13,712 nt of DNA from NCBI GenBank assembly GCA_900544985.1, contig UQXK01000046.1:1-13712 (forward strand), in the 5' to 3' direction. The notes beneath the pieces were generated by a model. The model saw only the letters and a list, made by a program, of their open reading frames with translations, was not told where the DNA came from and made no database searches. The stretch comes from an uncultured Eubacteriales bacterium (GTDB lineage: Bacteria; Bacillota; Clostridia; Oscillospirales; CAG-272). Of this stretch, positions 1 to 6,424 are shown in pieces (position 1 is the stretch's first letter; the number at the start of each line of letters is the position of its first letter). Made by a program: the position numbers and the translations under genes.

Positions 1-11
1 TTTTGAGATTC

Positions 12-107
12 CAAAGGACTTTTCCCGAAAAGTCCTTTGTGTCCGGGTTTGGGGCAGACGCCCCAACATATAATGCACACAAAAAGCACGGCATTGCCGT
101 GCTTTTT
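12..107 (+). repeat. Three-hairpin intergenic repeat block (A-B-C), left copy
   Basis: Three successive palindromes occupy this stretch. Hairpin A pairs 12-24 with 27-39 (13 bp, core AAAGGACTTTTC). Hairpin B pairs 49-55 with 60-66 (TTGGGGC/GCCCCAA). Hairpin C pairs 81-92 with 96-107 (12 bp, AGCACGGC/GCCGTGCT with A-run and T-run ends). All three recur, inverted, downstream of ftsZ at 13508-13604. The B segment 41-67 matches the reverse complement of 13547-13573 at 25 of 27 positions by eye. Hairpin C, with its flanking A and T runs, could also act as a bidirectional terminator for a gene to the left of the window. No coding function is supported. I infer a dispersed, non-coding intergenic repeat family. 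Confidence 0.8.
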
Positions 108-127
108 CTTTTGTCTTTCGTAATGAG

Positions 128-241
128 TTGGAACTGCGTTCCAAACCTTGCTTTAAGGGGCTTTTTTGAAAAAAGCTCCTTAAAAATCCGCAAAAACTTT
201 CCCCACCGACGCGCCACTTCGCTTTGGCAAAAACTTTTAAG
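128..241 (+). repeat. Two-hairpin intergenic repeat block (D-E-x), left copy
   Basis: Hairpin D pairs 128-134 with 138-144 (TTGGAAC/GTTCCAA). Hairpin E pairs 152-167 with 169-184 (TTTAAGGGGC arm, one G-T wobble). A less structured tail x (185-241) includes an AAATCCGCAAAA segment and a CCACTT...TTTGGC stretch. The block matches the reverse complement of 13608-13712. The first 33 nt (133-165) are identical to the reverse complement of 13680-13712, and a further 18 nt at 178-195 match 13653-13670. The tail is more diverged. A continuous reading frame runs through here from position 3, but its peptide only reflects the palindromes and I reject it as a gene. Confidence 0.8.
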
Positions 242-255
242 CTCGCAAATACGCC

Positions 256-274
256 GTGCCGTTATGCAAGGCAC
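256..274. repeat. Small hairpin, possibly degenerate copy of hairpin C
   Basis: GTGCC (256-260) can pair with GGCAC (270-274) around a 9-nt loop. The reverse complement of 251-259 reads GCACGGCGT, which matches part of the hairpin C copy after ftsZ (13512-13520). It may be a decayed member of the same repeat family, or chance. Confidence 0.3.
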
Positions 275-338
275 ACCCTATTTATGCCGGATTCATTTAA
301 AAATTTTTATTCTTTTTCCTGTTTTTTTAAAAAAGTCC

Positions 339-367
339 TTGTATTTTCCCTATTATTTCGCTATAAT
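339..367 (+). promoter_or_regulatory. Sigma-A-type promoter of the mraZ operon
   Basis: A -35 hexamer TTGTAT (339-344) is separated by 17 nt from a perfect -10 TATAAT (362-367). Transcription should start around 374, giving a leader of roughly 110 nt before mraZ. An A/T-rich stretch (about 300-335) lies upstream and could help polymerase binding. This is the obvious promoter for mraZ-rsmH-ftsL and possibly for the whole cluster. The start site is inferred from spacing, not observed. Confidence 0.8.
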
Positions 368-377
368 CAATATGTAA

Positions 378-407
378 GTGGTGAGTTGTGGTGAGTTGTG
401 GTGAGTT
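378..407 (+). promoter_or_regulatory. Probable MraZ operator: three 10-bp direct repeats
   Basis: GTGGTGAGTT occurs three times without a mismatch, at 378-387, 388-397 and 398-407, with no spacer. The repeats sit at or just after the predicted transcription start. MraZ family repressors are known to bind tandem short G-rich direct repeats about one helical turn apart in their own promoter region (TGGGN with 5-nt spacers in E. coli). The exact 10-bp period, the copy number and the position fit that model. Autorepression by MraZ is an inference from this arrangement. Confidence 0.75.
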
Positions 408-435
408 TTCCACTTTTTCCACATGGTTTTCCACA
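406..435 (+). promoter_or_regulatory. Three TTTTCCAC motifs, DnaA-box-like
   Basis: TTTTCCAC starts at 406, 415 and 427. The last two extend to TTTTCCACA (415-423 and 427-435), one mismatch from the DnaA box TTATCCACA. On the opposite strand they read GTGGAAAA, sharing GTGG with the direct repeats at 378-407, so they could also be inverted half-sites for the same regulator. A further CCAC is at 451-454. DnaA is reported to bind near the ftsL operon of Bacillus subtilis, which makes a DnaA role possible but unproven here. Confidence 0.4.
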
Positions 436-485
436 CATGGTACTTCAAATCCACAAAAAGATTTTAAGAAAAGGCGGTGATGAAT

Positions 486-905
486 ATGTTCTTGGGCGAA
501 TACGAACACGCTCTCGACGCAAAAAACAGAATATTCATACCCGCAAAGTATCGTGAAGAGCTCGGAGAAACGTTCGTCATCACCAAAAGTGTTGACAAAT
601 GCCTCACTGTTTATACAATGGCAGAGTGGGAAAAACTGAAAGAAAAACTCGACGCACTTCCCGGGACAAAATCCAGACAGATAAAACGTTTCATATATGC
701 GAATGCGTCCGACGTTCAAAGCGACTCGCAAGGACGTGTGCTTATCTCATCCGCACTTCGCGAATATGCAGGAATAGAAAAGAACGCCGTTATAATAGGC
801 GTCGGCTCTTACCTTGAAATCTGGTCCGAAGAAGAATGGAACAGAGAAAAAGACGCGGAAGTATCCGAAGATATCGCCCACCTTATGGAAGAGTTGGATT
901 TCTGA
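486..905 (+). CDS. mraZ: Transcriptional regulator MraZ
   Basis: MraZ is a DNA-binding repressor of the dcw operon built from two SpoVT/AbrB-like half-domains that assemble into a ring. The 139-residue product starts MFLGEYEH, the standard MraZ N-terminus. The first repeat has DAKNR at residues 11-15 (usually DAKGR, so Gly is replaced by Asn), and the second has DSQGR at residues 80-84. I chose the ATG at 486 because AAGGCGG at 471-477 lies 8 nt upstream. The ATG at 480 and GTG at 477 are in frame but would overlap this ribosome binding site. The gene is first in the cluster and ends one base before the rsmH start. Its likely target is the triple repeat at 378-407. Length and domain order are normal for the family. 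Confidence 0.96.
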   Translation: MFLGEYEHALDAKNRIFIPAKYREELGETFVITKSVDKCLTVYTMAEWEKLKEKLDALPGTKSRQIKRFIYANASDVQSDSQGRVLISSALREYAGIEKNAVIIGVGSYLEIWSEEEWNREKDAEVSEDIAHLMEELDF

Positions 906-906
906 T

Positions 907-1851
907 ATGGAAAATATAAACTTCTCTCATGTTTCGGTCTTGCTTAACGAGTGTATAGAAGCGCTCAACATAAAACCGGACGGAATATATATAGACGGAA
1001 CGACAGGCGGCGGCGGACATTCATACGAAATAGCGTCGCGCCTTTCCGATAAAGGAAAGCTCATCTGCATAGACAGGGATTCGGACGCGCTTGCGGCGGC
1101 GTCCGCAAGGCTCGCCCCTTTTAAAGACAAAATAACTTTTGTAAAAAGCAATTTTTCACAAGTTTCCGAGGTTTTAGAAAATCTCGGCATAGAAAAAGCG
1201 GACGGGCTTTTGCTCGATTTAGGCGTATCATCGTATCAGCTCGATACTCCCGAACGCGGATTTTCATATAACAACGACGCTCCTCTTGACATGAGAATGG
1301 ACAAAGAAGCGCCTCTTTCGGCATATGATGTTGTAAACACATACTCCGAATACGACTTGAAAAGAATAATTTTCGATTATGGTGAAGAACAGTTCGCGCC
1401 GAAGATCGCAAGGATAATTACCGAAGCAAGAAAAGAAAAGCCGATAGAAACCACGCTTGAACTTTCCGAACTTATAAAAAGCGCCATGCCGAAAAAATTT
1501 CTTTCCGTAGGCCACCACCCCGCAAAAAAGACTTTTCAGGCAATACGAATAGAAGTAAACTCGGAATTATCGTCGATCGCTCCCGCGATAAACGGAGTGA
1601 TAGATAAAATGAACAGCGGCGGAAGGATCGCCGTAATAACCTTTCACTCGTTAGAGGACAGATGCGTAAAACAGTGTTTTGCGGATAATGCGCGCGGTTG
1701 TACGTGTCCACCCGATTTTCCCGTATGCGTATGCGGAAAAAAGCCCAAGGTTTCAATAATAACGAAAAAACCGATACTTCCGAGCGAAAAGGAGCTCGAA
1801 GCAAACAGACGCTCACACAGCGCAAAGCTCCGTGTGGCGGAAAAAGTTTAA
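907..1851 (+). CDS. rsmH: 16S rRNA (cytosine(1402)-N(4))-methyltransferase RsmH
   Basis: RsmH (MraW) uses S-adenosylmethionine to methylate N4 of C1402 in the 16S rRNA P-site region. The 314-residue protein shows the SAM-binding GTTGGGGHS (31-39), DLGVSS, the PLDMRMD segment, FHSLEDR (247-253 region) and the C-terminal RRSHSAKLR signature. A C-x-C ... C-x-C arrangement at residues 265, 267, 274 and 276 is typical of Firmicutes members. The frame is open upstream into mraZ, but the product should begin at ATG 907 with MENINFSHVSV, the usual start just before HVSVLLNE. The ribosome binding site is weak (GGAAGAG at 887-893, 13 nt away). Only one base separates it from the mraZ stop, so translational coupling to mraZ is likely. 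Confidence 0.97.
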   Translation: MENINFSHVSVLLNECIEALNIKPDGIYIDGTTGGGGHSYEIASRLSDKGKLICIDRDSDALAAASARLAPFKDKITFVKSNFSQVSEVLENLGIEKADGLLLDLGVSSYQLDTPERGFSYNNDAPLDMRMDKEAPLSAYDVVNTYSEYDLKRIIFDYGEEQFAPKIARIITEARKEKPIETTLELSELIKSAMPKKFLSVGHHPAKKTFQAIRIEVNSELSSIAPAINGVIDKMNSGGRIAVITFHSLEDRCVKQCFADNARGCTCPPDFPVCVCGKKPKVSIITKKPILPSEKELEANRRSHSAKLRVAEKV

Positions 1852-1873
1852 TCAAAAATGTAAAGGAGACGGC

Positions 1874-2350
1874 ATGAAAAACGGCAAAAATCCAAAAGAG
1901 CGCCGCGGATTTTTCGGTGCTATGTATAATATTTCCACAAATACAAAATATAATACAGTAAAATCGCAAGAAAAAGCCCGCTTCCCGCTCATGACGGTAT
2001 TGGCGGCAATAACCGCAACTGCGCTTTTCATGATAATCGTCTTTTCATTTATGCAAATATCTCAGGTAAAAGCAGATATTGCCGAAATAAACTCCGCAGT
2101 ACATACACTTCAAAAACAGGAAAGAAAGATCTCGACCGAGCTTGACGGAAAATACTCTTCGAAAATCGAAGCGCTTGCCGCAGATATGGGACTTTCGAGA
2201 ACCGGCTCCGGGGCAGTATATTTTACAAATAACGATAAAATGGAAGTGACGGAAGTGATATCTCCCGAAAAGGATTCCCCTTCCACCATAAACACGCTCA
2301 TGAGCGCGGTGAGCCGCAGCTTCCGCAAATTCTTGGAATTTATGGAGTAA
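1874..2350 (+). CDS. ftsL: FtsL-like septal division protein
   Basis: This 158-residue bitopic protein has a basic cytoplasmic N-terminus (1-36), one membrane segment (about 39-61) and a heptad-like extracytoplasmic stretch (about 62-100). It then has an IEALAADMGLSR segment that resembles the LGM region after the FtsL coiled coil. FtsL pairs with DivIC/FtsB and DivIB to recruit and activate FtsW-FtsI. The call rests on topology and on position between rsmH and the class B PBP, because FtsL diverges fast in sequence. The start is ATG 1874 with AAGGAG at 1863-1868. An earlier in-frame ATG at 1832 overlaps rsmH and lacks this site. The tail after residue 125 is Ser/Lys-rich and ends RKFLEFME. 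A 321-nt gap follows. Confidence 0.82.
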   Translation: MKNGKNPKERRGFFGAMYNISTNTKYNTVKSQEKARFPLMTVLAAITATALFMIIVFSFMQISQVKADIAEINSAVHTLQKQERKISTELDGKYSSKIEALAADMGLSRTGSGAVYFTNNDKMEVTEVISPEKDSPSTINTLMSAVSRSFRKFLEFME

Positions 2351-2671
2351 TACGGTATCCGCATTTCAAAAAAACAGGACATTATAATTAAAATTATCCG
2401 ACAGCGTGTAAATCATCGTCATAAAAATCCGAGACGAAAATATAAATATATATATCTAACCATTCAGAGTGAGGAGAATATAAAATATATGCTCTTTACT
2501 CTTTTTGCGTTAAATAAGGTATACCATTTATTTCGGCAAGCGACACAAAACTGCCATAAAAATCTCTTTTAAACAAAAATATACGCAAAAGAGATAATTT
2601 ACATTTGATCTGCCGCCTTTAATGTGTGACTTACAGCCGTATTAAAAAGTAAATTCAAAAAGGTTGGTTTT
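2351..2671. other. 321-nt non-coding gap before ftsI with possible alternative RNA pairings
   Basis: This is the only long gap inside the cluster. No gene is convincing and no good promoter is visible. CTCTTTTTGCGT (2499-2510) and ATCTCTTTT (2562-2570) can both pair with the same downstream strand, ACGCAAAAGAGAT (2583-2595). The distant pairing has one bulged T. The near pairing is a 9-bp stem with a 17-nt loop. The segment also has an 8-bp palindrome GGTATACC (2518-2525) and an A/T-rich stretch around 2440-2460. No T-run follows the near stem, so it is not a standard terminator. It may be an RNA processing or attenuation region, or unselected spacer. Confidence 0.35.
2489..2572 (+). CDS. Possible 27-residue small ORF before ftsI
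   Basis: An ATG at 2489 opens a 27-codon frame (MLFTLFALNKVYHLFRQATQ at the start) ending in TAA at 2570-2572. A GAGGAG lies at 2471-2476, 12 nt from the ATG, which is longer than optimal. The stop falls at the end of the 5' arm of the 2562-2595 hairpin, so a leader peptide is conceivable. I recognise no family. A chance frame is the more likely explanation. Confidence 0.2.
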   Translation: MLFTLFALNKVYHLFRQATQNCHKNLF

Positions 2672-4921
2672 ATGGAACAAAGAAGAAAACCGGACTCCAT
2701 TTTGGGAAGACCGGGATTAAAGATCCGCGCCCGTTCTCTTTTTCTCTTTATAGCCTGTATAGCGGTATCCGCGGTTCTTGTAGGCAGACTTATATATCTG
2801 CAAATAATAAAATACGAAGATTACAGACGCGCCGTCGTCGAGCAGATGGTTTATGAGACAAAAATAACAGCCTCACGCGGAATGATAACGGACAAAAACG
2901 GCGTCGTGCTCGCGACAAATTATACGACAGAGCGCGTCTTCATATCTCCATACGATATGAAAAACAACAACGAGCTATGCGAGCTCGTCTCGAAAGGTCT
3001 TTCCGAAATACTCGGAGTCGATTACGATTTTGTCTACGGCGAAACGCAAAAAACATCTTATAAAGACAGAACTATCAAAAAGAATGTGGAAAAAGAGGAC
3101 GCGGACAAAGTAAGACAGTTCATAACCGACAATTCCCTTTCCTGCATACACCTTGTGGAAACCGCGACAAGGATATATCCCTTCTCTACACTTGCTTCTC
3201 ACGTAATAGGATTTTGCGGCACGGACGGAGGACTTTACGGACTTGAATATCAGTACAATTCGATCCTTACGGGTACAAGCGGAAAAATAGTAGCCGCGCA
3301 AAACGGCAAAGGCGGATCTATGCCGTACGACTATGAAGTATACATAGACGCAAAAAACGGCGCAAATCTCGTTACAACGATCGACTATAAAATACAGGGT
3401 TTTCTTGAAAAACACCTTGAAGACGCCGCAATAGAGGCGGGGTGCAAATCTCGCGCCTGCGGAATCGTAATGAATCCGAAAACAGGCGAAATATATGCGA
3501 TGGCGACATATCCTTACTATGACCTGAACAATCCCCGCGCGCTTCCCTCGTATTATAATGATATAGTAGAAGGATATAAAAACCAGTACGGAGAAGATTC
3601 GAAGGAATATTCCAACGCTATATCGACGCTTCTTCTCACGATGTGGAACAACAAATGCATAACAGATACATATGAACCCGGTTCTACGGCAAAAATAATC
3701 ACAACATCGATAGCTATCGAAGAAAATCTTGCAAAGACAACCGATATGTTTAATTGCAGCGGCTCTTACACAGTCAGCGGCTGGGTTATTAAATGCCATA
3801 AAAGATCAGGTCACGGTTCGCTTAATTTCGCCCAAGGGTTACAGCAATCCTGCAACCCCGTAATGATGAAGCTTTCCGAAAGAATAGGCATATCCACTTA
3901 CAGCAACTATTTCAGCGCCTTTGGTTTTACGGAAAAGACCGGAATAGATCTTCCGGGAGAGGCGTCTTCCATATATAAATCGCAACAGGACATGACAAAT
4001 CTCGACCTTGCGGTATATTCGTTCGGACAGAGATTCAATGTAACACCTATGCAGCTCATAAGCGCCGTAAGCGCCGTTGCAAACGGGGGCACACTTGTAA
4101 CTCCGCATATAATAAAAGCGGTCCTTGACGACGACGGCAATACTCTCGCCTCTTTCGGCACGACAAAAGTAAGACAGGTAATAAGCGAAGAGACCGCGGC
4201 GACGATCTCCCAGATACTTGCGGAAGGCGTTTCCACGAACGGAGGAGCTAAAAACGCATATGTAAAAGGTTATTCGGTAGCCGCAAAAACAGGCACTTCC
4301 GAAAAAGGAACCGTGGGAAACAAGAGAATCGTTTCCACTATCGGATATGCTCCGTCCGACGACGCGGAAGTAATATGCATAATGATAATAGACGAACCGA
4401 CGCTCGGTTCGATATACGGAAGCACGCTTGTAGCGCCGTATATATCAAAGCTCCTCGGAGATATTCTTCCCTATCTCGGAATAGAACCGAACTACACGGA
4501 AGAAGAGCTTCTGAGCATGGACATGAATGTTCAGAATTACCGCGGACTTTCACTTGACCGCGCGAAAAAGCTTATAAGCGATCTCGGACTTAAATATGAA
4601 GTTGTCGGAACGGGAGACAGCGTTGTAAAGCAGGTACCTTCTTCCGGAAGCAGAATGTCAAAGGAAAACGGACGCATAATACTTTACACGGAAAACGTGG
4701 AGGACGCAAAAGACTCCGTCGTTCCGAATGTCGTCGGCATGACAGCTGAAAAAGCAAACAAGGCACTTACCGACGCGGGACTCAATGTAAAAATAACGGG
4801 AGCAACAATAGGCTCCGGCGCCGTCGTCCATTCGCAGTCCATCCCCGCCGGAACAGTCACATCAAAGGGCACCGTCGTTTCGATAGAAATGAGATTTGCG
4901 GCGGCAGAAGGCGACGAATAA
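2672..4921 (+). CDS. ftsI: Class B penicillin-binding protein with two PASTA domains (FtsI/PBP2B/SpoVD type)
   Basis: This D,D-transpeptidase cross-links septal peptidoglycan and works with FtsW. The 749-residue protein has one N-terminal membrane anchor (about 21-45), a PBP dimerisation region (about 60-215) and a transpeptidase domain (about 255-595). The penicillin-binding motifs are complete: STAK with nucleophile Ser338 and Lys341, SCN at 393-395, and KTGT at 539-542. Two PASTA domains follow at about 610-668 and 682-742. Length and the two PASTA repeats resemble B. subtilis PBP2B more than the single-PASTA SpoVD, but only one such gene is present here, so vegetative and sporulation roles cannot be told apart. 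The start at 2672 has a modest AAAAAGG site (2657-2663). The gene is 321 nt after ftsL and 41 nt before murE. Confidence 0.95.
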   Translation: MEQRRKPDSILGRPGLKIRARSLFLFIACIAVSAVLVGRLIYLQIIKYEDYRRAVVEQMVYETKITASRGMITDKNGVVLATNYTTERVFISPYDMKNNNELCELVSKGLSEILGVDYDFVYGETQKTSYKDRTIKKNVEKEDADKVRQFITDNSLSCIHLVETATRIYPFSTLASHVIGFCGTDGGLYGLEYQYNSILTGTSGKIVAAQNGKGGSMPYDYEVYIDAKNGANLVTTIDYKIQGFLEKHLEDAAIEAGCKSRACGIVMNPKTGEIYAMATYPYYDLNNPRALPSYYNDIVEGYKNQYGEDSKEYSNAISTLLLTMWNNKCITDTYEPGSTAKIITTSIAIEENLAKTTDMFNCSGSYTVSGWVIKCHKRSGHGSLNFAQGLQQSCNPVMMKLSERIGISTYSNYFSAFGFTEKTGIDLPGEASSIYKSQQDMTNLDLAVYSFGQRFNVTPMQLISAVSAVANGGTLVTPHIIKAVLDDDGNTLASFGTTKVRQVISEETAATISQILAEGVSTNGGAKNAYVKGYSVAAKTGTSEKGTVGNKRIVSTIGYAPSDDAEVICIMIIDEPTLGSIYGSTLVAPYISKLLGDILPYLGIEPNYTEEELLSMDMNVQNYRGLSLDRAKKLISDLGLKYEVVGTGDSVVKQVPSSGSRMSKENGRIILYTENVEDAKDSVVPNVVGMTAEKANKALTDAGLNVKITGATIGSGAVVHSQSIPAGTVTSKGTVVSIEMRFAAAEGDE

Positions 4922-4962
4922 CATTTTTTAGAAAGACAAATCTATCCTCGGAGGATTTTTAT

Positions 4963-6423
4963 ATGAATTTATTCGACATTATAAAAAAAGAGGATATAAT
5001 AAAAAAGGACGTCGTAGAAGAAAAAACAGAAACCTGCGGTTTTTGCTGTGATACAAGAAATATTTCGCGCGGAGAGACTTTTTTTGCGATCTCCGGAGAA
5101 AAATTCGACGGCAACGCTTTTATAGCGGAAGCATATCTTAAAGGCGCCGTCGCCGTAGTAACGGATAAAGAACCGACAACAAGACCGCCCATTCCCGTTA
5201 TCGTCATAAAAAATATAAGAGAGACTTTTTCCCGTGCGGTCTTTTTCGCCGCGGGAGACCCTCAGAAAAAAATGAAGATAATCGGCGTTACGGGAACAAA
5301 CGGCAAAACGACAATAGCGACGGCACTGCACAAAATCATCTCCGACTCCGGCAAAAAGTGCGCGCTGTTCACCACCATATCATACGATGTTTGCGGAGGA
5401 GAAATATATCCGTCGTCACACACGACGCTACCTCCCGAAAAGCTCGCTCCGCTTCTTGCCGAAGCGTATAAAAACGGAGCCGAATACGCCGTCATGGAGG
5501 TGTCTTCCCACTCGCTCTCACAAGACAGGATATCCGCAATAGATTTTTATATCGGTATATTTACAAATATCACGCGCGACCATCTCGATTATCACAAAAA
5601 CATAGAAGAATACACGCGTGCAAAAGCAAAACTATTCGAAGCGAGCGAAAATTCCGTTATCAATTTTGACGATGAGCGCGGAAAAGAAATCGCTTCATAC
5701 GCAAAAGGAAAAGTTTTCTCGGTTTCAAAAGACGAAAATGCGGATTTCAGAATAAAAAATCCCGAAATAACCGCGGACGGTATGTCTTATGAGCTTTCGG
5801 GAAACGGATTTGAGGAAAAGATAGACCTTTGCCTTAACGGAAGTTTCAATATATACAACACAGCGGAATGTGCCGCCGCGGCGCACATACTCGGAATAGA
5901 CAACAAAACCGTAGTCGCCTCCCTTGAAAAATTCAAGGGAGTTACGGGACGTATGCAAAAAATCTTCTCAGATAGACTTCCATACTCTCTCATAATCGAT
6001 TATGCGCACACTCCCGACGCACTTGAAAAGGCGCTTCGCGCGTGCCGTGAGATCACGAGCGGAAAGCTCATATGCGTTTTCGGCTGCGGAGGAAACCGCG
6101 ACAAAGGCAAACGCCACGAGATGGGAGAGATCGCCTGCTCACTTTCAGATCTCGCCGTTATAACGAGCGACAACCCCAGAAACGAAGCCCCGGAAGAAAT
6201 AATACACGATATAGTAAAGGGGCTTGACGGGAGATTTATGAACTACAAAACGGTGGTCGACAGAGAAAAAGCGATAGAATATGCAATGGATATCGCAAAA
6301 TCGGGCGACACCGTTATACTCGCGGGAAAAGGACATGAAGATTACATAATCGACGCTTTCGGTAAACATCACTTTTCGGAAACGGAAACGGTCGGAAAAA
6401 TAATAGAGAAAAAAGGACTTTGA
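4963..6423 (+). CDS. murE: UDP-MurNAc-L-Ala-D-Glu:meso-diaminopimelate ligase MurE
   Basis: MurE adds the third amino acid to the peptidoglycan stem in the cytosol using ATP. The 486-residue protein has the N-terminal UMP-binding Mur domain, the P-loop GVTGTNGKTT (108-117), an AKAKLF segment in which Lys221 is the likely carbamylated metal-bridging lysine, and IIDYAHTPDAL in the C-terminal half. The motif DNPR at 403-406 is the known signature for meso-diaminopimelate rather than lysine as substrate. The start at ATG 4963 has CGGAGG at 4949-4954, 8 nt upstream. The stop is one base from murF, so the two ligases are probably translationally coupled. Length is normal. Confidence 0.97.
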   Translation: MNLFDIIKKEDIIKKDVVEEKTETCGFCCDTRNISRGETFFAISGEKFDGNAFIAEAYLKGAVAVVTDKEPTTRPPIPVIVIKNIRETFSRAVFFAAGDPQKKMKIIGVTGTNGKTTIATALHKIISDSGKKCALFTTISYDVCGGEIYPSSHTTLPPEKLAPLLAEAYKNGAEYAVMEVSSHSLSQDRISAIDFYIGIFTNITRDHLDYHKNIEEYTRAKAKLFEASENSVINFDDERGKEIASYAKGKVFSVSKDENADFRIKNPEITADGMSYELSGNGFEEKIDLCLNGSFNIYNTAECAAAAHILGIDNKTVVASLEKFKGVTGRMQKIFSDRLPYSLIIDYAHTPDALEKALRACREITSGKLICVFGCGGNRDKGKRHEMGEIACSLSDLAVITSDNPRNEAPEEIIHDIVKGLDGRFMNYKTVVDREKAIEYAMDIAKSGDTVILAGKGHEDYIIDAFGKHHFSETETVGKIIEKKGL

Positions 6424-6424
6424 G

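Noticed and set aside
3..377. Open frame of 124 codons at the left edge
   Set aside because: It runs straight through the palindromic repeats, the promoter -35 and the -10, has no recognisable domain and no ribosome binding site. The peptide reflects the repeat sequence.
378..407. CRISPR-like direct repeats
   Set aside because: Units are only 10 bp and contiguous, with no spacers and no cas genes. An operator explains them better.
814..906. Upstream in-frame extension of rsmH
   Set aside because: It lies inside mraZ, is lysine-rich and unlike RsmH N-termini. The family normally starts just before HVSVLLNE, matching ATG 907.
1832..1873. Upstream in-frame start of ftsL
   Set aside because: It overlaps rsmH and would read through the AAGGAG ribosome binding site that correctly serves ATG 1874.
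2598..2623. TTTACA ... TTTAAT as an ftsI promoter
   Set aside because: The spacer is only 14 nt and the -10 is a poor match. I found no better pair in the gap.
2975..3799. Long minus-strand frame opposite ftsI, and other minus-strand frames across the cluster
   Set aside because: All lie antisense to well-supported genes, have low-complexity Tyr/Phe/Arg-rich peptides and lack ribosome binding sites. They are shadows of the + strand codon pattern.
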